Source of the DNA: Verticillium longisporum
Taxonomy: Eukaryota; Ascomycota; Sordariomycetes; Glomerellales; Plectosphaerellaceae
DNA length: 64,000 bases
NCBI GenBank assembly: GCA_019188255.1
Contig: JAETXT010000009.1
Span: 1,302,001 to 1,366,000 of the forward strand
Direction of reading: 5' to 3'
In this document: positions 45,654 through 58,485 of the stretch, piece by piece
How the letters are laid out: each line of letters opens with the position of its first letter
How positions within the stretch are numbered: position 1 is the stretch's first letter
Notes under the pieces: generated by a model
Told to the model about the DNA's origin: nothing
Seen by the model: only the letters and a program-made list of their open reading frames with translations
The model's database searches: none
Position numbers and translations under genes: made by a program

Positions 45654-46765
45654 TGGGCTCCAGCATGCGGAAGAAGAAGGAGAAGGCGAAGGACTTCCAG
45701 GTATGAGAATGCCTCGACGAGCTCAGCAGCCAAGCTGCGGACAACAGCTCCGGTCATCCCTTGTTCGCCTGCCAGTCCACTGACGATACAACAGAAAACG
45801 AAGTTGAAGGTCGGCAAGGCCAAGGCCAAGCCTGCCAACTTCACCGATACCAGTTTCAAGTCAAAGTCCATCAGCATGGGCCACCAGAGCCTCTCCACGG
45901 AAGCACCAGAGACAGCCGCCCAGTTCAAGCACAGCCTGTCGCTCGCCACGACGTCCCGCTCTGAGAAGACGCGCCGCGAGGCGCTCGCGAACCTGACGAC
46001 GCAGGTCGCTTCCGGCAGCAACCCCATCGGAACCGCCACCGTGCTCGCCAAGGTGTTGCCCCTGATTTCCGACGCCGCAGGACCCGTACGCCTTCAGCTG
46101 CTGAAGCTGATACAAGAGCTGCCCGAAGGAGAGATCAGGAATCACGCCGAAAGGTGCGTCATGTATGTCGGGCCGGCATGACCCACCTCTCCGTCGACAT
46201 CAGCAACGACGCCCTCTCCGTCCTGGACTGGCTGCTCACGGTCGCCCCGGATGAGACCGTGTCGTGCCCTGGCGGGTGGGTGAAGACGATCAACAGCTTC
46301 TGCGCTCTCATGGGCTGGTCCGTGTCTGCGGCCAAGTGCTGGACGGCGGCGCCCAAGGCCGGGTTGAAAGCCAAGGATGCCGAGTCTCGCACGCGCCAGT
46401 TCAACGTCTTGACGAAACTTGTCGAGGTCGGTCTCAAGGCCGAGGCGTCCCTGCAGAGGAACGCAAATGCCTACTGGGACAGCATCTACCGCGTTCCTCG
46501 CACGCCACACGCCTTTGCGTATCTCAACCTGTTCGGATCCAGACGCGACGAAGAAGCCGAGATGTACGAGGACCGAGAATCGCGACAGCGCGTCTTCAAC
46601 CGAAGATTCGAGGCGTCTTTCGCCAAGGGGATCGAGCAGGCCAAAAAGGAGGGGGGTACTGTTGGGCGGGCCGGCTCGTTGCTTGAAAAGGCCATGAGAG
46701 ATGGCATGCAGGGGTTCGAGCCGACGACAGCGGTCGATCCACAAGATCTTCTTGATCTCTGGTGA
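45654..46765 (+). CDS. ipi1: Pre-rRNA-processing protein Ipi1
   Basis: Nuclear component of the Rix1 complex (Rix1-Ipi1-Ipi3) needed for ITS2 processing and release of pre-60S particles (family knowledge). Two exons, 45,654-45,701 and 45,795-46,765, about 339 residues. It begins with the basic start MGSSMRKKKEKAKDFQ-KTKLKVGKAKAKPANFTDTSF, typical of the family. An armadillo/HEAT-like helical region follows, including FKHSLSLATTSRSEKTRREA, VLAKVLPLISDAAGPVRLQL and GMTHLSVDISNDALSVLDWL. The end is VDPQDLLDLW. The frame changes between HAERCVMYV and AGMTHLS (46,160-46,175); one extra base in the TCGGGCC context restores it. The intron (93 bp) has GTATGA and ACAACAG signals. Confidence 0.85.
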
Positions 46766-48208
46766 GCTTGTTTGAGCTGTCATTCTCGAATCATCTCATG
46801 AGGGTCACCATACCCGGCTTCCCCGGCAGCCTATTGGTGCCTGCCTGTTGGCGAGGCTTTCTGGATTCAAAGGCTTGGAGCGACTTCCAATGCCCATATT
46901 GCACAGGGATAGTCATGACCTAAAACACGACTTGCGTGCGGACAGGACGAGGGGCATGGCCTCTGGTCGAACTGCTCCGCCATGATCTTGATCCGTTTGA
47001 TGCCTTGGCTAGGCAAACTCATGTCAAGTCGGTTCGCCACTACGGCGTTCCCTGGTCACCCGCTAAACCAAGCCCGAGCGTGATCTCTATCGCCCCTCGC
47101 GTGGCCATCAGCCAGAGACATTTATCGGCATCAATCATTCGATAGCCCCATACGTCGGCCTCGAGTCGGTGTCATCAGCCCTACAGCCCTTGAAGTGATG
47201 AGAGTCAGTACCTTGGGCCCGGGTGTGACAGCCCGCTAGACATTAATTAAGCTATTGAACGCCATCCGGGGCCTGACTGATCATAACGCGGTGTACGAAT
47301 ATTATCGTGAAGGGCGTTTTCATCTTTGTCGACTGCAGTGCCCTCTTTGAGGCCAATCAGTTACCCCTTATGACCACGCACCGGTGCTGAAAGTAACAAC
47401 CGTGCAGCAGCTCACACAAGACGGGTCCAATCATCAAGGGAATAAAAAAAAAACACAGGCTGATGAAGGCATCGTCGCCCTTGCTGGGTGAGGTAAGCAC
47501 CAGCGGTTGACTTGCCCGCTCTAATCGACGATACCGCTGGTAGTACCTTCCCGGCGTTGGGGACAAAATAGGCACCATCATACCACGGAGCCTTTTGCGT
47601 GGCCCACGTCTCCCAACGACCTTCTTCCTCTTCTTGTTTACCTGGTGGGTGTCTCATCTGTCCATCTTCACCATCGTCACCACCACCAGTTTCTTGCGCA
47701 TCAAGAGACCACGCCATCCCCACAGTCTCTTCCCAGACCAGCACTCTTGATATTGCGAAGAGGTATGTATCCTTTCTATTTTTCGTCAGGCGCTTATTCA
47801 ACATCGTCCAACCCACCAGAGTTGCTCATTGTTTCCTTCTGCCCTTTCCCGGTCCCTGTTCCCCATTCTTCACCAGGCAACACTTCACTCTGTCTGCCTC
47901 TCAACGACCTCATGAATGCCCGGACATCAGCACGTTCACATATATAGCATCAGTTCAGCTGATCCTGTGGACCTTCCAAGTCCTCCTACCTCGATATTGT
48001 TTTTCGATCCGCTGACGTCTTCCGCCAGTTAGTCGCGATCTGTCGAGTCAACGTCGAGGTAAGAAGCCATCTCTTGCCCCTGGCCCTCAACATATGCGTC
48101 ATTAAGCCTTGCCACGCTCTTTCCTCGCGTTTCCATTACGGCTCCTTCTATAAGGCTTAGTCTAACATTTCCTTCACTTAGGCAGCGCGATCGCATACAC
48201 CATCGAGA
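46766..48208. other. Intergenic region with candidate leader of the DEAD-box gene
   Basis: About 1.4 kb. The last 450 bp are C/T-rich with splice-like signals (GTATGT at 47,763), so the helicase gene probably has a spliced untranslated leader. An acidic open frame on the minus strand (47,500-47,720) is not supported by family similarity. Confidence 0.45.
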
Positions 48209-50303
48209 ATGTCTGACTCCATGGATACGGGCACTCTGCGAGCTGCCCTGCCCGAAGGCAGTGCCCAGCAGCCCCAGGGCCGTTCCGAGCACGCGGAGAA
48301 ATGGGCCAATCCGCTTCCGTACGATTACGAGGAGCTTGCTCAACAGGGCCCTGAGGTCCCGGTCAATTGGGAGAGCAATGCTCGTGTCTATGAGTTTGAC
48401 ATGGAGCAATTCGGCGACGTGGGACCTGAATTTCCCGAGCTCGAATTGCAACTCTTCGGCCCGCCCGCCGAGCGTGGTCTCAACAATACTGGAATCTCGT
48501 ATGATCGGTACGCACGAAAATGCTCTCATGCTCCTTGCTGCTCTTGCTAACAAACTCCAGAATCACCGAGATCGAGGACCAGCAGGGCGGCGATGTGCGA
48601 AACGAGCCCACCATAGACATTGCCAGCGCAGGCTTGCACCCTACCATGCTCAAAAACGTCGAGATGTCGGGATACCGCGTTCCTACTCCCATTCAGCAGT
48701 ACACATTGGCTGCTGTTCGCAAAGGCTTGGATATTGTGGCCATCGCCCAAACTGGTCGGTGTCTTTGCCTGTGACCCTCCTCTGCTCACCGTACTAATAT
48801 GTCGATCAGGTTCTGGCAAAACTGCAGCCTATCTCGTCCCCGTCTTGGATAAGCTGATGGGCAAAGCCAAAAAGTTGGCGGCTCCTCGACCAAACCCAGC
48901 ATCCTTTGTACCCGGTGTTTCGCAGCCCGTTCGTGCCGAGCCACTTGTCATTGTCGTATGCCCAGCTCGTGAGCTGGCGGTCCAAATCTTCAACGAAGCT
49001 CGCAAGTTTTGTTACCGCACCATGCTTCGCCCTTGCGTCGCCTACGGCGGAGGCCCGATTCGCGACCAGATCGAGCAGCTCGGCAAGGGCTGTGACATTC
49101 TCATCGCCACTCCTGGCCGTCTCTGTGACTTCATCGACCGCCCTCATGTGCTCACACTTCGTCGGGTCCGGTACATGATCATTGATGAGGCCGACGAGAT
49201 GCTTCACGATGACTGGGGCCAAGACCTAAATACCATCATGTCTGGTGGCGGTACGTGACCTTCCTCGCAGTGGTTGAAGCTTTACTGATTTGGAACTCTT
49301 CTTTCCAGAGCAGGAAGAGGGAAACGTCAAATATCTCCTCTTTTCTGCTACTTTCCCAAAGGACCTTCGGGATCTGGCTCGCAGCCATCTGGCTGCATCG
49401 CATAGCCAGATCAACGTGGGGCGCATTGGCAGCACCCATGGAAACATTTTGCAGCGGGTTGTGGAGGTCCTCCCCGAGACGAAGAGAACGGTTCTCAAGG
49501 AGGTCATTGAAGCTCTCGATCCATGCCGGACCATCATTTTTGTAAACTCAAAGCGAGCTGCCGATGAGCTCGACGACTTTCTGTTCAACTCAGGCTACCC
49601 GTGCACTTCCATGCACTCTGACCGTACCCAGCTCGAACGTGAGGGCGCCATGCGTGCGTTCCGCGCCGGAACCTCGCCTATTCTCGTCGCAACTGGTGTC
49701 ATGGCCCGTGGCATTGATGTACGCAACGTCAACCACGTTATCAATTACGACCTTCCCTCTGTCGATCATGGTGGAATCGAGGAGTATGTCCACCGAATTG
49801 GTATGTCTAGATTCGAACGATTGCCTTGCGCTTGCTAATCACCGCCCGTTCTCCCAGGTCGCACTGGCCGCATTGGTCACAGGGGCATTGCCACGTCTCT
49901 CTACTGCGCTGATCGAGATGATGGCATCGGCAGCGTGCTTGTACGAACCCTCCTCGAGACGGACCAGGAGATTCCCGATTTCCTTCAGGTCTTCATGCCC
50001 GAGGGCGATGATCTTGAGAATCTCAAATGGGAGACCGCCTCCAACGAGGAGGACCGTCCTGCTGGTGCCGCCGGTCACGGCGGTGAGTCCTTTGACGAGG
50101 GTGGAGACGATGCCTGGGGTAGTGGCAACGCCGACGGAGATGAGGACAACGGCGGAACCGCCAACAATGATGACGATGGCGGATGGGGCAAGAAGAATGA
50201 CGATGGCGGATGGGGCAAGAAGAATGACGATGCTGGCAACAAGGAGTCCGCCGCAGATGGCGGTGATGCCTGGGGCGCTCCTGCCGCCGCCGCCGCCTGG
50301 TAA
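48209..50303 (+). CDS. Ded1/DDX3-like DEAD-box ATP-dependent RNA helicase
   Basis: ATP-dependent RNA-unwinding enzyme, likely cytoplasmic and linked to translation initiation by similarity to Ded1. Five exons: 48,209-48,507, 48,561-48,754, 48,810-49,250, 49,309-49,800 and 49,858-50,303; four introns of 53-58 bp, all in frame, 623 residues. Motifs in order: Q motif GYRVPTPIQ (~137); Walker A AQTGSGKT (~162); Ia written PARELA instead of PTRELA (~215); GG; TPGR; DEAD (~290); SAT (~324); VNSKRAADELDDF; ATGVMARGIDVRNV; and HRIGRTGRIGHRG (~473). The tail is acidic and Trp/Gly-rich with a duplicated DDGGWGKKN. The DEADEMLHDDW context and motif Ia differ from canonical Ded1, so this may be a divergent paralogue rather than Ded1 itself. 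No frame error seen. Confidence 0.85.
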
Positions 50304-50816
50304 GGGGGTCATGATGCTTCTGGACTTCAAACTTGGGTCCTCAAGAGGACGCGGTTGCCCAGTCCACCTTTCACTACCGAGGGGAAATGTCGTGGTGATA
50401 TGAGGTGATCGAACGGAGTGTCTAGGCAGAAGACTCTGCAAGATAGAGACTCGAATGGTATAAGACTTCAGGGCGCCTGGTGATACGCTTGTTAAGTGAC
50501 ATGTGCCCAACTGTACATAGGTAGGGTGACTTGGGTGACTGGAGCGTCACCCGCTGGTTGGTCGGCCAAGTCTGCATGGACAGTCGACCGAGTCACATGC
50601 TCGATGGGCGCGTTGGCACCAAAGCTGACGGACCAGACAGGCATCGTCAGCAAACCAAGAAACGGATTGATCATCTCGTCCAGTCATCTATTATCAAAGG
50701 CCCACAGGCCAGGTATCTATACGTCTCATTGTTCATTCATACAAGCACAAAGGCACAAGCGGACCCTCCGCGCCACGACACCAGGGCCATCGGCCGTGGA
50801 GCAACCCCCCAACGAC
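50304..50816. other. Intergenic region (convergent 3' ends)
   Basis: About 510 bp between the helicase (+) and the aldehyde dehydrogenase (-); no gene seen. Confidence 0.6.
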
Positions 50817-52802
50817 TCAAGCATTCCGCGCCATGCCCCAGAGACCGCTCCCCTTGCGGCCCAGGGACAGCCCGTAGCCGAGGTCGACGATGCCTCGCGT
50901 GAACCGCCAAGTCCGCTCCTGGTCGGCCACGGGGTAGCGCACGGGCGGGGGGATGGAGGTGCGGACGCCGAGCGAGCCGATGCGGTCCCTACAGATGCTC
51001 TTGGCGTTGCAGAGGCCGCGCAGGCCCTCCTCGCCGGCGAAGCGGCCGTAGCCGGAGCCGCCGACGCCGCCAAAGGGGAGCTGGACGGCGTAGTAGACGG
51101 CAAAGTCGTTGACGGCGACCATGCCCGTGCGCAGGCCGTCGACGACGGCGAGCAGGACGGGGTCGGCGTCGGAGCCGAAGACGGAGGCGCCGAGGCCAAA
51201 GGGCGCGGCGTTGGAGACGGCGAGCACGGAGGGCGCCGTCGAGGCAGGGGCGCGCATGAGGGTCATGATGGGGCCGAAACACTCCTCGTTGGCGACGGCC
51301 ATGGACGGAGTCACGGCGGCGAGGAGAGTGGGCATGAAGTAGTGCCCCTTGGGATGATCCGGATGGGCGTGGCGCTTGCCGCCGGCGAGGAGGCGGGCGC
51401 CGTCCTTGACGGCTGCTTCGACAAGAGACTCGAGTCGGTCGAACGAGGCATCGGAGACCATGGCGCCGACGTCTGCGGTGGGACCAAGCCTCAGGGAGCG
51501 CACGCGGGGCTCGAGGGCCTCGACCAGCTGGTCATAAACCTGAGGGGTTGCGATGATACGCTCGATGCCGATGCAGTTTTGCCCTGAGGCCTGGAAAGTC
51601 CCGCGCAGCAGAATCTCGACGATGCGCCCAAGGTCGCCCGCCGCTGAATCGAGAATGATGGCGGCGTCCTTGCCGCCGAGCTCCGCCACAAGGGGCGTGA
51701 GCGATCTGGCGGCTGAAGCGGCCACCTTGTGGCAGACGGGCTTGGAGCCGATGAAGGTCAAGTGGGCGATGCGCGGGTGGGCCGTGATATGCGATGCCGT
51801 CTGCGGCCAGCACGCCACGGTCTGGATCAGGCCGGGGTCGTGGCCGTGGACGACGAGGGCACCTCGCGCGATGGATGTGAAGTACTGCGAGCTCCAGGCT
51901 GTGTGTTCCGAAACCTTGACGAGCACGCCGTTGCCGGCAAAGATGGACGAAATAATAGGACCCATTAGATTGTGGAAGGGGTAGTTCCAGCTGACGAGGG
52001 CGGCGACGACGCCGAGCGGCTCATATCGCACTTCGTTCTTCTTGTACGCCATGAGAAAGTTGGTTGGCCGACGGCTGGGCTGCAACGCCTTTTCGCCGTG
52101 TTTCAGGGTCCACATGAGCTTTTCAACTGTGACGAGGATCTCCCCCATCTGGGCGTCGACCATGGTCTTGCCCGAGTCGAGGCACGCGACGCGGCAGATA
52201 GCCTCCTGATTGTCGAGGATGTGCTGGAGCATGGTTCGCAGGACGTTGCGCCGTGCGTGAAACGACGTGGCGCGCCACTTTGCCTGAGCAGTGTGAGCGG
52301 CATCGAGGGCGCGGTCGATCGAGTCGGGCGTCGAGGGGTTGATGAGGCCGAGGAACTGTCCCGTCGCGGGGGCGTAGCAATGGATCGCGGAGGAGCCGGG
52401 CAGCTGGACACACGAGATATCAGCCCAAGCGTCCGCTCAACAGGATGACCAGCCCGCCATCTGGTCATTCAGGGAGTTGGGAGAGCACGCGCACCTTGAT
52501 GTTTGTCTCTTCGACCGTGGAGTAGTCGGCAGGCGTCTTTGGTGGCGGGACAGTGTACTTCTTGGTTCTCTCCTCCTCGCTGATCCTAGCTTCGCGAACG
52601 GCCCAGAGACTGAACACGATGGCCATGGCAGCTACCACAACCTTGACAGCTGTGAAGCTTCGCCATCTGTCAGTGCCTATCCCAATGCAAGAGGCGATCA
52701 GGGGCGTACTACTTACGGTATCGCTTGGAGCCATGAAGCCAACTGGGACTTGGCTTGCTCCCACCATAGCTCTGCGAGCTCCAACCTCAAGGCGGTTTCC
52801 AT
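50817..52802 (-). CDS. msc7: Msc7-type membrane-anchored aldehyde dehydrogenase
   Basis: NAD(P)-dependent aldehyde dehydrogenase of the yeast Msc7 type; family members are ER-associated and the substrate is not known. Three exons: 52,802-52,717, 52,666-52,495 and 52,403-50,817, introns of 50 and 91 bp, 614 residues. The short N-terminus METALRLELAELWWEQAKS is followed by one transmembrane helix (VKVVVAAMAIVFSLWAV, about 35-52). The catalytic domain follows: VSWNYPFHN; the cofactor-region stretch GNGVLVKVSEHTAWS; ELGGKDAAI with the general-base Glu (about 327); GQNC with the nucleophilic Cys (about 360); EECFGPIMTL; and PFGGVGGSGYGRFAGEEGLR. All key residues are present, and length is close to the yeast protein. 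The frame is uninterrupted. Confidence 0.88.
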
Positions 52803-53787
52803 GTCATCCAGCAGGCCAATCGATCGACCCAGAGTTCGTTAAGCTGCCTGGTGGGAAATGCAGCTGCAGAAGCGGAGGCAGAAGTCACAAACGGCCCATG
52901 TGCATTGCGAAAAGGCCGTAGCGGCCGTCTGGTAGTGGCATGTTCCGAGGTGGAAGTCAGGAGGGCACCAGCGAGTGAGCGTGAGCGTGCCTGCCAAGAG
53001 CAGACCTGGGTTACATAAGTCAATGCCGTACCCACCCACGATAAGTAGGTACCTTGCGCTCACGCGACTTTATCACAAGTTCACACATTGACATCTCTCG
53101 GAAATTTGTAGACTTCACTCTGCTTCTCCTCTGGTATATACAAGGCAGCCAGCCCTCCTCCAAGGGAAAAAAAACCTGCCAACAATAAACAGCCGCGCTC
53201 TCTCTGTTGACCTTGCTCGTGCAAGGGTTGCCGGCTGATGCCCGCAGATGAGAAAGCCTTGGTAATTAGGAGAAGCTTCTATTCAGCACGTCGTCTTTTC
53301 CTTCCACTCATCCACCTGTCGGAGGTATCTAAGATCCCCGAGGAAAACTCGTACACAAATGCAGGCCCCCTCACAGGCTTTCCTCCTGCCCTCCTGGCCG
53401 TGGAAACGCCGAATCCGGAACGCCCTTTACGAGAGAAGCAGAAGAACAAAAACAAGAACACACGAGGCAAAGTGCGCAGAAGAAGAAAATCGAGTCAAGT
53501 GAGTCGAGGCAGAAAGAGCAGTGTCGCTGTGATGCGAGCGCGGTGATGTTCGTCGGTCGCTCATGCAAATCGTCATGCATTGGGAGGTATCAACCAAAAG
53601 CAGAGGCTAAAGAGAGGTCGGCGCGCCGAATGTTGTCATGGTGGTGATGCGGGTGTGTTGTGTCTGTGTTGTTGTGGATCGATGGAACAAGGAGAAAGAC
53701 GGGGCGTCATGTGTACGCAGTAGTATGGTACAGGAAGGGGAGAGAACAGCGGACAGAACAGAGTCGCGATTCTCACCAGTGACCGAC
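52803..53787. other. Intergenic region between msc7 and the flippase gene
   Basis: About 985 bp holding the msc7 promoter and the 3' flank of the flippase gene, both on the minus strand. A GTATATAC element near 53,133 could act as TATA. No gene supported. Confidence 0.5.
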
Positions 53788-56700
53788 TTATTGATTGGCG
53801 CTCTTGGACGTGGACAGCCCGCGGAAGCGTCGGTGGAAGAGGTGACCGGCAGACTGGCTCGACTCGATTCGTGACAGCCGTGCCGCCGACGTGAAATCGC
53901 TGCTTGCCTCGAAGCTGGGCCGGACGCGGTCCATCGATGCGCGGATTCGGTCGTAGGATGGGCGAGCTCGGTCGAAAGAAGGCCGAATCGGAGGCGCCAA
54001 GTCCAACGACATGCGGTGCCCCGTGTAGTTCGTGCCATCGCTACCGTTCTGGCTTCGTGGGTTGTGCGTCGTACGCGTCGCAACTGAGGGGGATAGATTG
54101 GTCTTCTGTCTTCGTCGACGCTGGCATAGTGCATGTGCTTACCCTTTGGCTCGCTATCAGACGACGTCGACGCTCGGGCGCTCGATCGTCCGGCCGTTGT
54201 GGCATCGACTTCCTTATCCAGCGGTGCCTGGTTGAGGTGCGCGAACTTGCCCTGTCGTTCTTGCTCGCGGATAATGTCGACGTCGTAGGGGAAGTACACC
54301 TTCTGCAGTGCCTTGATCGCGAAACGGGGAAAGAGGCAGACGACGGGCACGATGAATAAGACGGCCCAGAACGAGGCCTGGCTGTAGATCTGCGCGCCGG
54401 CGCCGTAAAAGGCACCTGAAGAGGTCTGCGCCGTGAAGATGCCAGTCGTCAGGAAGATCATGGCGTCGCTGATGACGACGCACAGCACGATGAACCAATC
54501 CCACCGGTATGTGTTGATCAAAATGTACATGTTGATTGTGAGGACAATGGGGTGGGCGATGTAGGCGCCCAGTCTCGTGCGGTCTTCGATATTCTGACCA
54601 TTAAAGGTGACGAAGCTTGTTGATACCACAGTCAGGTAAGGAATCCAGAAAGCCATGACCGATTGGTAGATGCCGTCCACCATGTAGAGCCTGCGTCACT
54701 GTTAGTCTTGCATGCCCCAAGGGTCATAAATACCTGTAGCACATACCAAAACTTGGTCTGAGTCCACTCCCGTCGCTCGATGCCGCGACGGTATAGCTCA
54801 GGCACTGCCAAGGAGACCTTGTCAGAGACATCTTGATCGAGGACACCCATTATGGCGACAGGGACCGAGGTGTAAAACAGGTTGAAGAAGAGGATGTAGG
54901 TGTAGTCGAAGATGTATGTGATATCAAAGTCGCAGTAGATCTGATACCAGAACAGAGCAAATGTCCAGATGACGTTCTTGTAGAAGAAGTTGGAAATCGA
55001 CTCGGCCAGTCGACGGTAGGACCATCTGCCGTGTACCAGAACCAGTCTCTGGAGGAAACGGAACTGTGCAATAGCATAGTCGGACGACATGACGGCCTGT
55101 CGACCCTCCACGCCGGCAATTCCGACACCGACGTCTGCCTCCTGGATCATGGCTACATCGTTCGCGCCGTCACCGATGGACAGGGTCATGACATCGAAAC
55201 CATTCTTGACGAGTGACACGACAGCGGCTTTTTGGGCGGGGCTGACACGACAGCACAGGACCGACTTGCACTGCTTGCACAGGAGGAGGAATTTCTGCTT
55301 CAGCGACTCGTGAAGTACCCATTTGAGCGTGAAGCCGTCAATGACGAGACCGTGAGTAGCGTCGGGAGGTTCATGGTTGTCCCTGGCCTTGACCAGTTCC
55401 TCGTCGCTGCCGGTCATGCCGAATGTCTGTAGATGCGTGTCCAACAATTCATCGACTCGAGTGAGGAACACATCATCAGGGGTATCCCCTGTCTCGTCCT
55501 CCTCAATCTTCAGGTGGATCAATTCCATGTCGTTGTTCAGCAGGTTGCACGAGAAACCAATGTTGATGGCCGTCTCGACCTTGTCGCCAGTAAGAACCCA
55601 GAGCTTGATGCCGGCCTGGCCGAGCAGGGCAATGGTGTCAGGGACGCCGTCTTGGAGTCGGTCCTCGATAGCGGTGCCACCAAGGAGGGTGAGGTCCTGC
55701 TCGAGACGGTCCGCGACCGCTTCCAACTTCTCCTCTCGGTCGTCAAGCGCAGCAGCTGCGGCGTTGTGTTCCTCAAGCCAGGCACTGTACTGGTCCTCGC
55801 TGAGCTCTCTTTGCGCAATGCACAAAGTCCGCAGTCCCTCCCGAGCAAACATCTCGAGATGCTCGCCCGTGGATCTCCTGAGTTCGGCCTGCTCTCCGCG
55901 CCTGAGGCGGGAGTAAATCACGCTATCGGCACCCTTGCAAATCAGGAGAATGCGGCCATCAGGCATGCGAAGGATGATGCTCATCCTCTTGCGGCTCGAG
56001 TTGAACTCGATCGTGTTCATGATAGGGTAGTGGCGCTCCTCGCCCATAACATTGAGGTTGACACCCTCGGCCGAGGTGCCGAGCACCGTGAAACCCATAT
56101 CTCTCACCGTGGCTGCCAACGCAGCTTCATCGGTGGATTGCGCTTTGAAAACGATCATTGGAGGATCGCTGGGTGGTCGCTCTTCAATGACAGTATGGCT
56201 AAGAGACAAACAGTGGATGAAGTGTTCGTTGGCGGCCTGCTGCTCGGGTCCAGACTCGCCAGCCAAGTCGGCTACAAAGTCAGGCGCGATAAAGGTCAGA
56301 TCCTCGTCGTGCAGGTACGGGTTATCGTGGATCCTGCGGAGACCCTCAAGAGACCGTACTTTGCCCTCTGCAATTTCGGCCCGTGCCCTCTCGCCCTCCT
56401 TCTCGACATCGATGCCCATCCTCTTTTGCATGCCAGCTTGCGCTTCGGTGTACGCCTCGCCGTACGGCTGACCGTTGATTGTGGCCTTCTTGAATTCCAT
56501 GACGTTCTGCGTCAGGGTGCCGGTCTTGTCGGAGAAAATGTACTCAATTTGGCCCAGGTCGTCCGAGATGTTCCACGACTTGGGGATACACGGCTGGTCG
56601 ATTGGGGCGTAGTACATCTCAACGTCGCTGTAGATGAAGATGGCCTGCAGCAGACGCACGATTTCCAGCGTGATGTAGAGAGAGATGGGGACCAAGTTTT

Positions 56701-58485
56701 GGAAGAAAATCATGGCGGCCCAGAAAGTGATGAACCCAGTCATTGGAGCGGAACCTCCTATGGATCCATAGTTGAAGAATGACAGTGATCGATCGGTCCT
56801 AGCCCACGATGTACCGTTGACTATGGCGGCCGTAAGACACATGACTACCAGGATGCCAAAGTTCCAAATAACATTGTAGTTGAGCTCGCGTGCTATGCGA
56901 GCACGCTTGCTAGGCGTGATACCCGAGTTGATCATGATCTTGGTGTCGTGCCCGGTAAACATGACAATGCCAAGAGCCCAATCGGTGTTTCTCAGGTTGC
57001 AGCCACGAAGGAGCATGTTGTCGATGGTGATGGGTTCAACCATGTTGTGGGGTTCCGAGTCGAAACCGTCAAACTTCTGTTGCCAGTTGATGGCGCCGTT
57101 GTACTTGTACAAGTTGGCCTGAGGCGCTTCACTGTCCATCCAGAACTGGGCTCGCTCGGCATCCCTGGCGTGCTTCATAGAGCGAGTGCATCGTAGAGCC
57201 GAACGGAACTTGAGGTTCGTCTCACCATCCAAGTTCTTCGTCTCGACGTAGCACGCACCCTCCGGGTCTGAGGTCGCCAGGATGACAATGTCGGCGGGGA
57301 TTTCGTCGTCGTTGTAGATTCGCACGTAATCACCGACTCTGAGATCTTTCCAGGCATCCCGGTGGAAACGAGCACTGCCCTTCACTGGCAGCTCTCGGTT
57401 GATGACGTCGCCTTTGAGCTGTTTCTGTTGGTGCGCGCGCCTCTCGTCGTGCTCGTCGGGTAGTGCGAGGTTCTGGCGGGGCATCGGGGAAGGCACAGGG
57501 GTCATCTGGATGTCTTCGTCACGCGCCGACATGAACGACTGGCGCTGTGTCTCGATCGACCGGCGAGGCATCTCGGCCTCCTGGCGGGCAAGACGCTGCT
57601 TCTCGCGGTCCTCACGGGCCTTCTTGGACCATATTGTTTGCATCGCGTGCCACAGGGAGCCGAACAATGCCGAGTTGGCCTTCTTGAATTTCCTCCAAGC
57701 GGACACATTGTCTTCCTGCACGTTGATATTGTTGAAGCCTCGCAGGCGGTGAACGGGTGCATTGTTGAGCTCATTGTCGAGGTTGGAGCGACGGTAGTCT
57801 TCAATGGCGTCCTTGATGGCAGTAATGGTGATGATAGCGATGAGAGGGACCGAATTGAGCCCAGGGTTGTAACCGCCAAAGATGGGAAAAACTAGAGCGC
57901 ACGAATTTGTTGGTGATTATGATCGACGAGGGTGGGGACGGTGACAGGAGAATGGGTGCAACTTACGACAAGGACGACAACGAAGAGGAAGAAAATGTTA
58001 GCAATGTTGTGGAATTGAAACCACAAGTTTTTCGGCACGAAGGACATGGGCGTGTACTTCGCGGTCCTAATCTTATTCCTGGCGTATTGCTGAATTGGCG
58101 CACCGTCCTCATCGACCATTTCACGAGGGAGGTCAAGGTTGAAGTAGAGTTTCCTGCCTGCGCCGTGTTCTTCGGCCTCGCTCCCTTGACTTTCGGCATT
58201 GACGTTGTTGGGGTCGCCGGAGAGGCGGTTCTTCTCGTTGCCATTGTGTTTCTTATTGGCGCGACCGAGGATTGACAACCTCTTGTTGTTGCTACTCTTG
58301 AGTGTCATCTTGCGGGTGGGCCATCGTGATCGCTGCGTCTTCGCGTCCGCCGGGCCCGGCTGGTTCGGATCGCTCGATTCTGGGGCGTCGCCGGAGCTCG
58401 ACGTTTGTCCGGCACCTGCACCTACCCCTTCTGTAGACGGAGGTGCGAGAAAGCCGGGGTTCAGGTTTGTTGACGCGGAAGCCAT
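53788..58485 (-). CDS. dnf1: P4-type ATPase, Dnf1-like phospholipid flippase
   Basis: Moves phospholipids from the outer to the inner leaflet of the plasma membrane or endosomes, with a Cdc50-family partner (family knowledge). Exons: 58,485-57,967, 57,891-54,747 and 54,690-53,788, about 1,522 residues, the length of Dnf1/Dnf2. The N-tail is disordered. The first membrane segment is at IANIFFLFVVVLV. Then VGDYVRIYNDDEIPADIV, KNLDGETNLKF (A-domain DGET, about 396), PISLYITLEIVRLLQ, the phosphorylated Asp of DKTGTLTQN (about 625), KGADSVIYSRL, LWVLTGDKVETAI and GDGANDVAMIQEADVG (about 1,077), followed by the C-terminal membrane segments. The C-tail is Ser/Arg-rich with repeats like RPSFDRARPSYDRIR. 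One base is missing at the start of exon 2 (A5 at 57,887-57,891, + strand) and one in G5 at 54,088-54,092. Catalytic motifs are intact. Confidence 0.9.

Noticed and set aside
47500..47720. Acidic minus-strand frame with GDDGEDGQ and PWYDGAYFVPNAGK
   Set aside because: It looks slightly protein-like, but it lies in the probable leader of the helicase gene and has no recognisable family or convincing partner exons.
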